Shown here: positions 7,819 to 15,958 of the stretch, in pieces
Position numbering within the stretch: position 1 is the first letter of the stretch
How the letters are laid out: every line of letters starts with the position of its first letter
Assembly: GCF_900142665.1 (NCBI RefSeq)
Contig: NZ_FRBR01000022.1
Location: 1 to 44,380, forward strand
Length of the DNA: 44,380 nucleotides
Direction: 5' to 3'
Source of the DNA: Roseovarius pacificus
Lineage (GTDB): Bacteria; Pseudomonadota; Alphaproteobacteria; Rhodobacterales; Rhodobacteraceae
Translations under genes and position numbers: made by a program
The notes under the pieces: generated by a model
Told to the model about the DNA's origin: nothing
Seen by the model: only the letters and a program-made list of their open reading frames with translations
The model's database searches: none

Positions 7819-7842
7819 CCCGGGCGGGCAGAGCCGCCCGGG
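7819..7842 (-). terminator. GC hairpin downstream of the first repeat protein
   Basis: CCCGGGCGG (7819-7827) pairs with CCGCCCGGG (7834-7842) around six bases, 17 bases beyond the stop of the Asp-Ala repeat gene. On the minus strand the stem is followed by CCTTGTCC and not by a real T-run, so it is a probable but imperfect terminator. Confidence 0.5.
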
Positions 7843-7858
7843 AAAATATCGTGCAAAC

Positions 7859-9601
7859 TTAGATCGCCGTGTCGTCGGTCAGCCCATCCAGCAGACCGCC
7901 ACCGAGCAGACCGCCATCGAGCAGCCCGTCAGTCAGACCGCCCAGCAGGCCACCATCGCCTCCGGAGGGGTCGCCATCGGTGATCAGCACCAGGTCGGTC
8001 GCATCCGCCACCAGCCCTTCGTCACCGATCACCTCACCAAGCAGACCGTCATTGCCGGTCACGTCGCCCAGAAGGCCACTGTTACCCGTCACATCGCCGA
8101 GCAGGCCACCGTCAGAAACAACGCTGTCCAGCAAACCGGCCCCGTCGCTCAAACCTCCAAGCAAGCCATCAAGCGGGCTCTCCGCTCCGCCCAACAAGCC
8201 GTCGAGCGGGCTTTCTTCGCCGCCGAGCAAACCATCCGTTAGGCCTCCAAGCACACCGTCGCCTTCGCCGACCAGGCCACCGAGCAGACCGCCATCTCCA
8301 GTTAGACCGCCCAGCAGACCATTGTCGCCAGTCAACCCATCAAGAAGACCATCCAGCGGACCGTCACCACCCGGATCGTCACCCGGCATATCGCTTTCGC
8401 CGAGAACACCGGTCCCGATCAGGTCACCGATCAAGCCATCGGACCCAGTGACATCGCCCAGCACGCCAGTGTTGAGCAGCAGGTCGCCCAGAAGCCCGTC
8501 GGAGCCTGTCAGTTCGCCCAGCACACCTGCGTTCCCCGTCAGGTCGCCCAGAAGGCCCGTATCCGACACGACGCCATCCAGCAGACCGGTTTCGTCTCCC
8601 TGGACCCCGTCACCGAGAATCGGCTGACCGAACAGATCATCGCCAAGATCACCAAGCACTCCGTCGGCGCCGAGCAGACCGCCCAGCAATCCCTCCGACC
8701 CGGTCAGGTTGCCCAGCGGAGCACCATCACCGGTAATACCTGCCAGCAATCCTCCAGCACCAATCACCGGATCGAGTACCCCCTGCTGATCCGCATCGGC
8801 GTCAGCATCCGCATCGGCATCCGCGTCGGCGTCAGCATCCGCGTCCGCATCGGCGTCAGCATCAGCATCCGCGTCGGCATCCGCATCCGCATCAGCATCA
8901 GCATCTGCGTCCGCATCCGCATCGGCGTCAGCATCGGCATCGGCATCCGCGTCCGCATCTGCATCCGCGTCCGCATCTGCATCCGCGTCAGCATCCGCAT
9001 CTGCATCGGCGTCAGCATCCGCATCTGCATCGGCGTCAGCATCCGCATCTGCATCGGCGTCAGCATCCGCATCTGCATCGGCGTCAGCATCCGCATCCGC
9101 GTCGGCATCCGCATCTGCATCTGCATCCGCATCTGCATCTGCATCGGCGTCAGCATCTGCGTCAGCATCCGCATCCGCATCCGCGTCAGCGTCAGCATCT
9201 CCGTCCGCGTCGGCATCAGCGTCGGCATCCGCATCTGCGTCAGCATCGGCATCTGTGTCGAAATAAACCTGTCCGCTACTCCCGCCACCACTGGTCGCAA
9301 TTGCCGCAATGCCAAGCGCACCGAGTGCGGCAGCAGCGATACCTTCTTCGGAGAAACCGGCACCAAGACCGCCACCTTCCGTTGGATCGCCATCGACGAC
9401 CGGGCCATTGCTGTAAACAATACTGTGTAACGAGCCGTTCTCCGTCGGAACGTAATAGCCCTGCACCGTCACAGTATCCCCCGTGCCCAGGTCGATTACC
9501 AGGTCATCACCGGATCGAGTGTATTTCTCTTGCCCCGTCTGATCGACATTCAGGAAAACTCGCACCTCATTCTGAGATGCTTGAACTATTCTATTCGCCA
9601 C
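7859..9601 (-). CDS. Repetitive acidic surface protein with Asp-Ala stalk, probable T1SS substrate
   Basis: Encodes 580 aa from GTG 9599-9601, chosen because AAAGGAG lies 8 bases upstream and the protein then aligns with the start of the second repeat protein; an ATG 48 bases earlier lacks a ribosome site. The N-terminal domain (about 1-75) contains YTRSGDDLVIDLGTGDTVTV, similar to BapA-prefix-like modules. A hydrophobic Ala/Gly segment follows (about 88-105). Residues 117-271 are almost pure Asp-Ala dipeptides with one Gly. The rest is a Leu/Gly/Asp repeat region (LLGDLTGNAGVLGELTGSDG style). It ends in an acidic tail with a hydrophobic tip (DDTAI). It has almost no cysteine and no Sec signal. 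The neighbouring T1SS is the obvious exporter. A cell-surface or matrix role as a biofilm adhesin is inferred from architecture. Confidence 0.8.
   Translation of the reverse strand: MANRIVQASQNEVRVFLNVDQTGQEKYTRSGDDLVIDLGTGDTVTVQGYYVPTENGSLHSIVYSNGPVVDGDPTEGGGLGAGFSEEGIAAAALGALGIAAIATSGGGSSGQVYFDTDADADADADADADADADGDADADADADADADADADADADADADADADADADADADADADADADADADADADADADADADADADADADADADADADADADADADADADADADADADADADADADADADADADADADADADADADADADADADADADQQGVLDPVIGAGGLLAGITGDGAPLGNLTGSEGLLGGLLGADGVLGDLGDDLFGQPILGDGVQGDETGLLDGVVSDTGLLGDLTGNAGVLGELTGSDGLLGDLLLNTGVLGDVTGSDGLIGDLIGTGVLGESDMPGDDPGGDGPLDGLLDGLTGDNGLLGGLTGDGGLLGGLVGEGDGVLGGLTDGLLGGEESPLDGLLGGAESPLDGLLGGLSDGAGLLDSVVSDGGLLGDVTGNSGLLGDVTGNDGLLGEVIGDEGLVADATDLVLITDGDPSGGDGGLLGGLTDGLLDGGLLGGGLLDGLTDDTAI
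8789..9253 (-). repeat. Asp-Ala coding hexamer array, 465 bp
   Basis: The DNA is a run of degenerate 6-bp units (GCATCN/GCGTCN on the plus strand) encoding Asp-Ala about 77 times. Within it a 24-bp unit is repeated four times perfectly (8991-9014, 9015-9038, 9039-9062, 9063-9086). Units are multiples of 3, so slippage would change stalk length without breaking the frame. Confidence 0.95.
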
Positions 9602-9650
9602 TGTTCCACTCCTTTCTTCATCCCCCTTCGCACAGCCCCCATAATACATT

Positions 9651-9684
9651 CTTAAGTCTGTACAAAAGACTTAAGTATGTATTT
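9651..9684. promoter_or_regulatory. Dyad plus shared AAGTATGTATT box upstream of the Asp-Ala protein
   Basis: CTTAAGTCT (9651-9659) and AGACTTAAG (9667-9675) form a perfect 9-bp inverted repeat with a 7-base spacer, 50-75 bases before the GTG start. It runs into CTTAAGTATGTATTT (9670-9684), a motif also seen before the other two repeat proteins. A further TTTAAGTCTTA lies at 9691-9701. This is a candidate operator for the LuxR-type regulator at 14125. Confidence 0.6.
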
Positions 9685-9803
9685 GATGTCTTTAAGTCTT
9701 AAAAGTCAAGCCGCGCGCATAGGGTATCCGTGGAAATGTAAATTTCGCCGGGTATTTTCTTCGCTGTTCCAGGCAAAAATGTCCGGCATACCATGCAACA
9801 AGA

Positions 9804-9828
9804 AACGCCCCGCCAAAGGCAGGGCGTT
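9804..9828 (-). terminator. Rho-independent terminator of the 31-residue-repeat gene
   Basis: AACGCCCCGCC (9804-9814) pairs with GGCAGGGCGTT (9818-9828) with one mismatch. On the minus strand the stem is followed by TCTTGTT, 25 bases beyond the stop of the gene at 9853-11721. Confidence 0.75.
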
Positions 9829-9852
9829 AAAGTTCCGATGCGGTTGTCTGGA

Positions 9853-11721
9853 TCAGATGAGGGCGTCTTCACCCCCGAGAAGACCTCCAAGCAAGCCGCC
9901 TTCCCCTCCCAGAAGACTATCTGCAAACCCATCGAGAAGCCCGCCGGTTGCCGATGAATCGCCGTCCGTAAGCAGAACGAGATCTGTCGCCTCCGTGACC
10001 AGCCCTTCGTCACCGATCACGTCGCCGAGCACACCGTCATTGCCAGTCACATCGCCCAGCAGGCCAGTATTGCCGGTCACGTCACCAAGTATTCCGCCAT
10101 CGGCAAGTACAGGATCGAGCAGCCCTTCCTGCTCGCTCCCTGGCAAGACACCAGTCAGACCTCCAAGCAAGCCATCCTCGCCGCCGACCAGACCACCAAG
10201 CAGCCCTTCGTCACCAAGCGCGCCACCGAGCAGCCCCTCATCACCGAGGACACCACCCAGCAGACCTTCGTTACCACCGACCAGACCTCCAAGCAGCCCT
10301 TCGTCACCAAGCGCGCCACCGAGCAGCCCCTCATCACCGAGGACACCACCCAGCAGACCTTCGTCACCACCGACCAGACCACCAAGCAGCCCTTCGTCAC
10401 CAAGCGCGCCACCGAGCAGCCCCTCATCACCGAGGACGCCGCCCAGCAGTCCTTCGTCACCGCCGACCAGACCTCCAAGCAACCCTTCATCGCCAAGGAC
10501 GCCGCCGAGCAGTCCCTCGTCACCGAGGACACCGCCCAGCAGGCCTTCGTCACCGCCGACCAGACCTCCAAGCAGCCCTTCGTCGCCAAGGACGCCACCC
10601 AGCAGCCCCTCGTCACCGAGGACACCGCCCAGCAGGCCTTCGTCACCGCCGACCAGACCTCCAAGCAGCCCTTCGTCACCAAGGACGCCACCCAGCAGCC
10701 CCTCGTCACCGAGGACACCGCCCAGCAGGCCTTCGTCGCCGGTCACCGCCCCCAACAGACCGTCGTCAGCCAGAACGCCTCCGACAAGACCATCCTCGGA
10801 CAGCAAGCTGCCAATCAGGCCATTGTTTCCGAAAAGACCGCCGACGAGGCTGTCACCACCCAGCAAACCGCCGATCAAACCATCCTCGGCCAAAAGCCCG
10901 CCGACGAGACCATCGTCCACCAGAAGGCTCCCGACGAGACCATTCTCAGTCAACAAACTGCCGACCAGACCGTCAGAACCAAGCAACCCTGAAGTTAAGC
11001 CCGTACTTCCAAGTAGTCCGCCCAGAAGGGAGTTCTCGCCGAGCAATCCGTCGGTTACGCTGGCCAGCGGATCGTCAGACGTGGACCCGTCTCCGATCAA
11101 ACCGGCACCAAGAAGCGACCCGACGAGGCCATCGCCCCCGGTAACCGCACTCAGCAGGCCGTCGTCACCTGCAACCATGCCAAGTAAACCTTCGGATCCG
11201 GTTATGGCAGCCAGGCCACCTTCATTACCCGTGACAGCACCAAGGATACCGTTATCGGCAATCACCGAATCAAGTATCCCAGTTGTTTGTTCGGGTTCCG
11301 GATCGGGTTCGGGTTCCGGATCGGGATCGGGATCCGGGTCCGGATTGGGTTCCGGATTAAGATTGACAGGGATGTTGTCATCATCGTCGTCCAGATAGGA
11401 TGCCAGCGCTACCCCACCGATCCCCGCTGCGGCCGCAAGACCAGCGCCAAGACTGTCAATCGCGAAACCTTGCCCAAGGCCGGCAGCAGTCTCTTCACCG
11501 ACAATGCCTTCAATTCCACTGTAAGTACCATCTGCATAGATAAGACGGTGCGCTTCACCATTCGCTGCTTCGTTATAAAAATCACTGATACGAATCTCAT
11601 CACCGTTGGTTAATTCAACCGCCAGATCGTCTCCGGATCTCACGAAACGACGCACGTTATCTTTGCTTACCGGAATCTGAACGTCCACGGCATCCCCCGC
11701 CACCAGTCCACTCACTGCCAT
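9853..11721 (-). CDS. Repetitive Leu/Gly/Asp surface protein with 31-residue repeats, probable T1SS substrate
   Basis: Encodes 622 aa from ATG 11719-11721, with AAGGATG about 9 bases upstream. The N-terminal module (1-75) contains FVRSGDDLAVELTNGDEIRI, paralogous to the first repeat protein. A hydrophobic Gly/Ala segment follows (about 90-110), then DDDDD, then a Pro-Asp/Pro-Glu hinge (about 121-145). Residues 146-380 are irregular copies of GLLG/GLVG-x-LL-x-D/E. Next come six near-identical 31-residue units built from EGLLGGVLGD, EGLLGGALGD and EGLLGGLVGGD. The C-terminus (TEATDLVLLTDGDSS, ending EDALI) matches that of the first protein and is acidic and hydrophobic, as expected for an uncleaved T1SS signal. 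These are not RTX nonapeptides. It is divergent from the histidine kinase, 295 bases away. Adhesin or matrix function is inferred. Confidence 0.8.
   Translation of the reverse strand: MAVSGLVAGDAVDVQIPVSKDNVRRFVRSGDDLAVELTNGDEIRISDFYNEAANGEAHRLIYADGTYSGIEGIVGEETAAGLGQGFAIDSLGAGLAAAAGIGGVALASYLDDDDDNIPVNLNPEPNPDPDPDPDPEPEPDPEPEQTTGILDSVIADNGILGAVTGNEGGLAAITGSEGLLGMVAGDDGLLSAVTGGDGLVGSLLGAGLIGDGSTSDDPLASVTDGLLGENSLLGGLLGSTGLTSGLLGSDGLVGSLLTENGLVGSLLVDDGLVGGLLAEDGLIGGLLGGDSLVGGLFGNNGLIGSLLSEDGLVGGVLADDGLLGAVTGDEGLLGGVLGDEGLLGGVLGDEGLLGGLVGGDEGLLGGVLGDEGLLGGVLGDEGLLGGLVGGDEGLLGGVLGDEGLLGGVLGDEGLLGGLVGGDEGLLGGVLGDEGLLGGALGDEGLLGGLVGGDEGLLGGVLGDEGLLGGALGDEGLLGGLVGGNEGLLGGVLGDEGLLGGALGDEGLLGGLVGGEDGLLGGLTGVLPGSEQEGLLDPVLADGGILGDVTGNTGLLGDVTGNDGVLGDVIGDEGLVTEATDLVLLTDGDSSATGGLLDGFADSLLGGEGGLLGGLLGGEDALI
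10182..10737 (-). repeat. Six 93-bp tandem repeats
   Basis: Each unit encodes 31 residues (three DEGLLGG-type phrases ending LVGGD). The copies are nearly identical at DNA level, with Val/Ala swaps in the middle phrase of the copies encoded nearest 10182. Such identity indicates recent expansion or gene conversion, and copy number is likely to vary between strains. Confidence 0.9.
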
Positions 11722-11799
11722 TTCTCTACATCCTTTTTCAAACGGCCCCCTGAGGCCAGAATCACAAACTTAGGAATGTTTCACCTGAAAGGTTCATAT

Positions 11800-11814
11800 C
11801 AAAGGTATGTAGTA
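11800..11814. promoter_or_regulatory. Shared box upstream of the 31-residue-repeat protein
   Basis: CAAAGGTATGTAGTA lies 79 bases before the start of the gene at 11721 and matches the core GTATGTA of the other boxes. ACTTAGGAATG at 11768-11778 is a second partial match. The 295-base divergent region (11722-12016) also holds an imperfect hairpin around CTCTC...GAGAG near 11899-11918, in front of the kinase gene. Confidence 0.45.
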
Positions 11815-12016
11815 TTATCAAACTTTTGATTGTTTCACATTCTTTTTATTATTGAATTACAGCCAAAACCATGCGGACATCCCCGAGCTACGGCAGGCTC
11901 TCTTCTCAGGAGAGAGAACTCGGAGACATTGAATCTACGATGCCGAGTGCCATACCATTGCGATGCAGGGCGTCCGGCTCATGCTAAAAAACCCAGGATG
12001 AAAGCATGCACGTTCG

Positions 12017-13954
12017 ATGACGACTGAGCCTTCCCTACCGTCCACACACTCGGGCGTTGCCACGCGACCGATCATTCAAACCATCGCACGGATGATCGCG
12101 ACGGACCGCCGTCCGTCCTTGTTGGCCAGCGAAAGCGGAAAGGTGTTGCTGGCCAACACGCCCGCGCAAAGGCTCAAACTCGATCAAGACCGGCTTCGTA
12201 AGGCACTGGACTGGCCCATGCTTTGCAAGCAGGCACATCGGGCCGGGAGCACGGCAGCCTCATTCTCACTCGGTTCAATGGAGCTGGAAGGAGAAGTCGT
12301 GCATCTCTCTCTCGACGGCCGTGATGGCTACCTGTTGCGACTGGCCGAGAATGACCACGAGGCATCCTGGCTCCGCAACCGGTCCCGTGCCGCCATGTTG
12401 ATGCGCGTGGCGCATGACCTGCGAACGCCGATCCAGTCCCTGCTTGCGACTGCTGAAAAGGTGCTCGACGAGGGCGAACAAAGCACCGCCGCCGAAAAAG
12501 AACAGGCCCGGCAACAACTTCGACAATCCTCCGAATTAGCCCTTGATCACATCAGCAATGTGCTCGGCGTTATTCGCGGCGACAAGAGTCTGGCCGGCAT
12601 CCGTCCCGACGAGACATTCAACATCACGGAAGAATTGCGCTCGCTGGTGATGATGATTGGCCCCATTGCGCGCCAACGGAAGGTGGCCCTGAAACTGTGG
12701 CTCGACCCTCACGAGGATACATGGGTGCACGGGCCGGTGCGGTTCGTGCGGGCGCTGTTCCAGAACATAATAGATAACTCTGCCAAGTACGGCGGCACCG
12801 AGGTGGAGATCGGCCTGACCTGCCGCCCTCTGTCCTCGCCAGACGAGCAGGACGAAAGCGTCAAGATCACGCTTACGGTAAAGGATCTGGGCGGCGGCCT
12901 GCCCCCCGAGCAGAAAGCCCGCCTGTTCGAAGCTCTCGATCAATCCGGAAAACTGAAGGAACGCGCCACATCCGGGCACCCCTCTGCGGGGCTCAATGTT
13001 TTGGCCCATGCACTGCATCAGCTCGGCGGCAAACTCGACCTCTCCGACCGGTATGCACAAAGCGACAAGACAAGGAGCGATGCCAGCAACGACGTGATTG
13101 GCACCGTGATCACGGTCACCTTGAACTTGCAGAAAGGTGAAAGAATCAGCCCACTTTATGATCCCGAGCGGGCTCTTCCCCTCCAGGATGCCCCGCTGAG
13201 CGGGCGTTCCATCATTCTGGTCGAGGATAGCCCGTCCAGCCGCGACTGGCTCACGCACATCCTCAGGAACGCGGGCGCACAGGTCTGGGCGGCGGGAAAC
13301 GGGATCGAGGCGCTCTCCCTGCTCATCCGCCCGGAGATCCGGGACCGGCTGGACCTGATCCTCACCGACATGACGTTGCCCTACATGTCCGGCCTCGAAT
13401 TCGCGGAACGCGTGCGCCAGTCTGAACAGACGCCCTGGACCGGCCCGATCGTCGCACTGACCGCACATGTGGCCGACGAGGTCGTCTCGGCCTGTCATGC
13501 GGCTGGAATTGTCGAGGTGCTTGAGAAGCCGATTCGCCCATCCCACCTGCGCAGCGCAATTCTTGCCGCGCTCAATACGCCAAGCGCCCCGGCAGAACCC
13601 GCCCCTGCCCCACAAAAGCCTGTTTCGAACAAAGACGATCTGCTCAATGACTACATCGTCAGCGATCTCCTGTCGCAACTCGGCGCGGACGGCGCGGTTT
13701 CTTTTATGCGACGCGCGCTTGATGAGGCCGCCGGTGTTTTGTCCCGGGTCCGTGAAGAAGGAAGCGGGGTCGATACGGGCCGTATGCTTCATGCAGCAAC
13801 CGGTGCATGCACCCTGACGGGCCTCTCGGCGGTCGAGACCTGCCTGAGAGACATGGAGCATGCGTTCAACAACGGCAGGTCACTTGAGGCATGTCAAAGT
13901 CATCTGGAAAACGCTCTTTTAGAAACAAGAAAGGCGATAGAAGCGCTGACATAA
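12017..13954 (+). CDS. Hybrid histidine kinase with receiver and HPt domains
   Basis: Encodes 645 aa. An N-terminal PAS-like region (about 20-115) has no membrane segment, so the kinase is probably soluble. The HisKA helix carries H133 in VAHDLRTPIQ. HATPase_c has its N-box at IIDNSAKYG (N254), its G-box at KDLGGGLP and a second glycine loop around GHPSAGLN. A receiver domain (about 398-520) has an acidic pocket at LVEDS, phospho-acceptor D451 in LTDMTLP and K504 in EKPIRP. A C-terminal HPt domain has H592 in LHAATGACTLTG. This is a complete phosphorelay in one chain, ending at an HPt that could pass phosphate to the response regulator encoded 170 bases downstream on the same strand. It is divergent from a repeat-protein gene, so it probably controls the secretion locus. 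The signal is unknown. Confidence 0.9.
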   Translation: MTTEPSLPSTHSGVATRPIIQTIARMIATDRRPSLLASESGKVLLANTPAQRLKLDQDRLRKALDWPMLCKQAHRAGSTAASFSLGSMELEGEVVHLSLDGRDGYLLRLAENDHEASWLRNRSRAAMLMRVAHDLRTPIQSLLATAEKVLDEGEQSTAAEKEQARQQLRQSSELALDHISNVLGVIRGDKSLAGIRPDETFNITEELRSLVMMIGPIARQRKVALKLWLDPHEDTWVHGPVRFVRALFQNIIDNSAKYGGTEVEIGLTCRPLSSPDEQDESVKITLTVKDLGGGLPPEQKARLFEALDQSGKLKERATSGHPSAGLNVLAHALHQLGGKLDLSDRYAQSDKTRSDASNDVIGTVITVTLNLQKGERISPLYDPERALPLQDAPLSGRSIILVEDSPSSRDWLTHILRNAGAQVWAAGNGIEALSLLIRPEIRDRLDLILTDMTLPYMSGLEFAERVRQSEQTPWTGPIVALTAHVADEVVSACHAAGIVEVLEKPIRPSHLRSAILAALNTPSAPAEPAPAPQKPVSNKDDLLNDYIVSDLLSQLGADGAVSFMRRALDEAAGVLSRVREEGSGVDTGRMLHAATGACTLTGLSAVETCLRDMEHAFNNGRSLEACQSHLENALLETRKAIEALT

Positions 13955-14124
13955 ATTCCTGGTGCCAAGCAGAGCCCGAAAGTGCGCCCGGATATAATTG
14001 CACCAGGGACAGTGCATACATTTTTAATGCGTTGTTCGGTCCTGGCATATAGTATTTGCTGCTGCTCAGCCGCATGGCATGCTTGCGACATAGGACGTTT
14101 GCAACAGTAAAAAGGAAGAAGCGC

Positions 14125-14781
14125 GTGACGACAGCCCAGCCTTCTGGTTCACTCCAGCCGGAGATCATTCGTGTTTTAATTGCCGACGACCATGCCCTGG
14201 TGCTCGAAATGTTCGAGCATTTTTTCTCCAATCAGCCGGATTTCGAGGTCACGACCGCACCGGATCTCGACGCGGCGTTGTCGATCATGGACAGTAATGG
14301 GCCATTCGATCTCGTTCTGGTCGATCTCAACATGCCGGGCATGAACGGCACCGCCGGGCTTGGCCAGGCCATGGAAAAGAACGAAGGGCGGCCAACCGGC
14401 CTTCTCACCAGCGACCCCTCGGCTCAAGTGATCTCCGAAATCCTCCAGATGGGCAGTTCCGGAGTGATCCTCAAAACAGCGTCGCTCAAAGACCTCGCCA
14501 ACGAGATCCGCTTCATGGCCAACGGCGGGCGTTACGTCCCGGTGGAGCTTATCGACCAACAAAAACTGAAGTCGCGCGGCACGACGAAATCACCTCTCTC
14601 GGATCGCGAAATGGACGTCTTGGGATTGCTGACAGAAGGACGCCAGAATCGCGAAATCGCCGAGGCACTCTCGCTTGCCGAGGCCACGGTCAAGATGCAT
14701 GTTAAATCGATCTGCACGAAACTTGGCGCCAGCAACCGGACACAAGCAGTCATCGTGGCACGGGACATGAATTACATCTGA
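14125..14781 (+). CDS. LuxR/NarL-type response regulator
   Basis: Encodes 218 aa from GTG 14125, chosen because AAGGAAG lies 6 bases upstream; an earlier ATG at 14056 in the same frame has no such signal. The receiver domain (about 15-130) has the acidic pair in LIADDHA and phospho-acceptor D in LVLVDLNMPGMNG. The C-terminal LuxR helix-turn-helix (about 160-215) has the LSDREMDVLGLLTEGRQN start and the recognition region EATVKMHVKSICTKL. It follows the hybrid kinase and is the likely output of that phosphorelay. Candidate targets are the AAGTATGTATT-like boxes before the three repeat proteins. That regulator-target link is inference. Confidence 0.92.
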   Translation: MTTAQPSGSLQPEIIRVLIADDHALVLEMFEHFFSNQPDFEVTTAPDLDAALSIMDSNGPFDLVLVDLNMPGMNGTAGLGQAMEKNEGRPTGLLTSDPSAQVISEILQMGSSGVILKTASLKDLANEIRFMANGGRYVPVELIDQQKLKSRGTTKSPLSDREMDVLGLLTEGRQNREIAEALSLAEATVKMHVKSICTKLGASNRTQAVIVARDMNYI

Positions 14782-14813
14782 AGCCGACCGAACCCACGCC
14801 CACTTGGCCTGCA

Positions 14814-15242
14814 TCAGTTCAGCGTGACGAGTTTACCGACAATCGCTCCCACATCAGGCGTGGCCGGCAATGTATCGTCGCACAGTCCCAGCGACAGAAG
14901 AACGGAGTCGCCCTCACACATCTCGCTTTCGACCCCGACAATAAGAATATCAGGATACATCCGACGGGCCCACAGGCAGATATCGGCGGCATCTTCGGGA
15001 AAACCAAAGAAATCCTCGTCAATGATCAGGACATCGAGCGGCACCTGACATTGACGCATAAGGCCCAGCACCCGATCGGCATCTTCCCCGCGCACAAGCC
15101 ACATGCGAAACTCTTGGCTGGGATGGCTCAATTCGTATGGCAGGTGATCCCAATCGAGCAGGGCAAGCACCCTACGCTCCTCGTTCGGAGAAGCCTTGGC
15201 AACGGGAACTGCGGACTCCGCTTGGAAATCTTGCAACAACAT
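14814..15242 (-). CDS. Receiver-like protein of unknown output
   Basis: Encodes 142 aa from ATG 15240-15242 with AGAGGA about 7 bases upstream. The chain has alternating beta/alpha character with RRVLALLDWDHLP, a central PLDVLIIDEDFFG and DILIVGVESE, which resembles a receiver fold with a possible acceptor Asp in IIDED. The canonical N-terminal acidic pair and the conserved Lys are not clear, so it may be a degenerate, non-phosphorylated receiver. It is convergent with the LuxR-type regulator (33 bases between stops) and lies downstream of another small gene. A role as an adaptor in the same signalling circuit is inferred from position. Confidence 0.65.
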   Translation of the reverse strand: MLLQDFQAESAVPVAKASPNEERRVLALLDWDHLPYELSHPSQEFRMWLVRGEDADRVLGLMRQCQVPLDVLIIDEDFFGFPEDAADICLWARRMYPDILIVGVESEMCEGDSVLLSLGLCDDTLPATPDVGAIVGKLVTLN

Positions 15243-15531
15243 GTGAGATTCCTCTTCTGATCTTTCCTGCCACGAACTCTCTGTAAATTCCTGGCCTGAA
15301 CGGGGCATCGACCGGGTATTCCAATTGCGCGAGACCATTGGAATTCGACGCCTGGATGTGCAGGCTTCCAGAAATGGCAGCATCCCGGTTCACCCGCAGG
15401 AACTTGATGACGTCTGCTGCATAACTGTTCGTCTGTTTCATCTCCCGATCCATGCGATGAAAGATGCGGTCTTCAAGACTGGAAACCTTTGTATTTCGAA
15501 GATGTTTTCGTTCTGTGTGAAACCATGACAT
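15172..15531 (-). CDS. Possible small protein upstream of the receiver-like gene
   Basis: An ATG at 15529-15531 opens a frame of 119 codons beginning MSWFHTERKHLRN. Its first 80 or so residues read as plausible helical protein (LEDRIFHRMDREM, AADVIKFLRVNRDAAISGS), but the last 25 overlap the receiver-like gene by 71 bases and look like shadow coding. Either the gene has a long overlap or a frameshift has altered its end. A GAGGGAAG sequence lies upstream but at long spacing (about 14). No family is recognised. It begins next to an AT-rich region with two shared boxes. Confidence 0.45.
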   Translation of the reverse strand: MSWFHTERKHLRNTKVSSLEDRIFHRMDREMKQTNSYAADVIKFLRVNRDAAISGSLHIQASNSNGLAQLEYPVDAPFRPGIYREFVAGKIRRGISHVVARFPSGVRSSRCQGFSERGA

Positions 15532-15628
15532 TTTGCTACCAACTTCCCTCTTCGACCTTCGGATATCCCCAGCACCGAAACAAATTGCGCAACTCCCCGC
15601 AAAAATCGGCAAACTTATCCGATATACC

Positions 15629-15700
15629 TAAATACATACTTTTAGCATGTATACATTCTTTTGGCTATAATTTTGTCATTATAATATCTTTTAGTATGTT
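15629..15700. promoter_or_regulatory. AT-rich promoter region with two shared boxes
   Basis: AAATACATACTTTT (15630-15643) is the reverse complement of the box before the Asp-Ala protein, and TTTTAGTATGTTC (15689-15701) is a second, oppositely oriented match. They lie in a strikingly AT-rich island (about 15600-15705) upstream of the gene starting at 15531. The remainder of the gap up to 15958 holds no gene that I can support. Confidence 0.5.
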
Positions 15701-15958
15701 CACGCAGCTATGGCATCGACATCCCGTCCGCGAATTCTGCGAAATCTCTTTAAAAAAGACGTCTCGCGCCGCATGTGCCAAAAGCGGTCGCACCGCATGC
15801 ACCGGGGTTGCGCGGCTTGATCAGAGGTGATTTTCAGTCATAGCCGTGCCCCGGCGCCCCGAAAGCAGAGATGCAAACATCCCGTCGATTCGTCTTGCAC
15901 ATGAAAAACAGGTGCCGGACCGACACCTGTTGACCGACACCGTATCAATCCAGAACGT

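Noticed and set aside
7869..8627. Plus-strand Ser/Pro-rich open frame opposite the Asp-Ala protein
   Set aside because: Same reason: an antisense echo of Leu/Gly/Asp codons.
8789..9253. Possible CRISPR array or satellite
   Set aside because: The short repeat has no spacers, encodes Asp-Ala in frame throughout, and lies inside a gene.
9677..11398. Plus-strand Ser/Pro-rich open frame opposite the 31-residue-repeat gene
   Set aside because: A repetitive antisense reading of the repeat protein; no ribosome site, and the minus strand has a start, N-terminal module and terminator.
7859..11721. RTX calcium-binding nonapeptides
   Set aside because: The repeats are GLLG/DEGLLGG-like and do not match GGxGxDxLx; type I substrates are still likely, but not as classical RTX toxins.
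12536..13861. A 441-codon minus-strand frame opposite the hybrid kinase
   Set aside because: Antisense to a gene with complete HisKA, HATPase, REC and HPt motifs.
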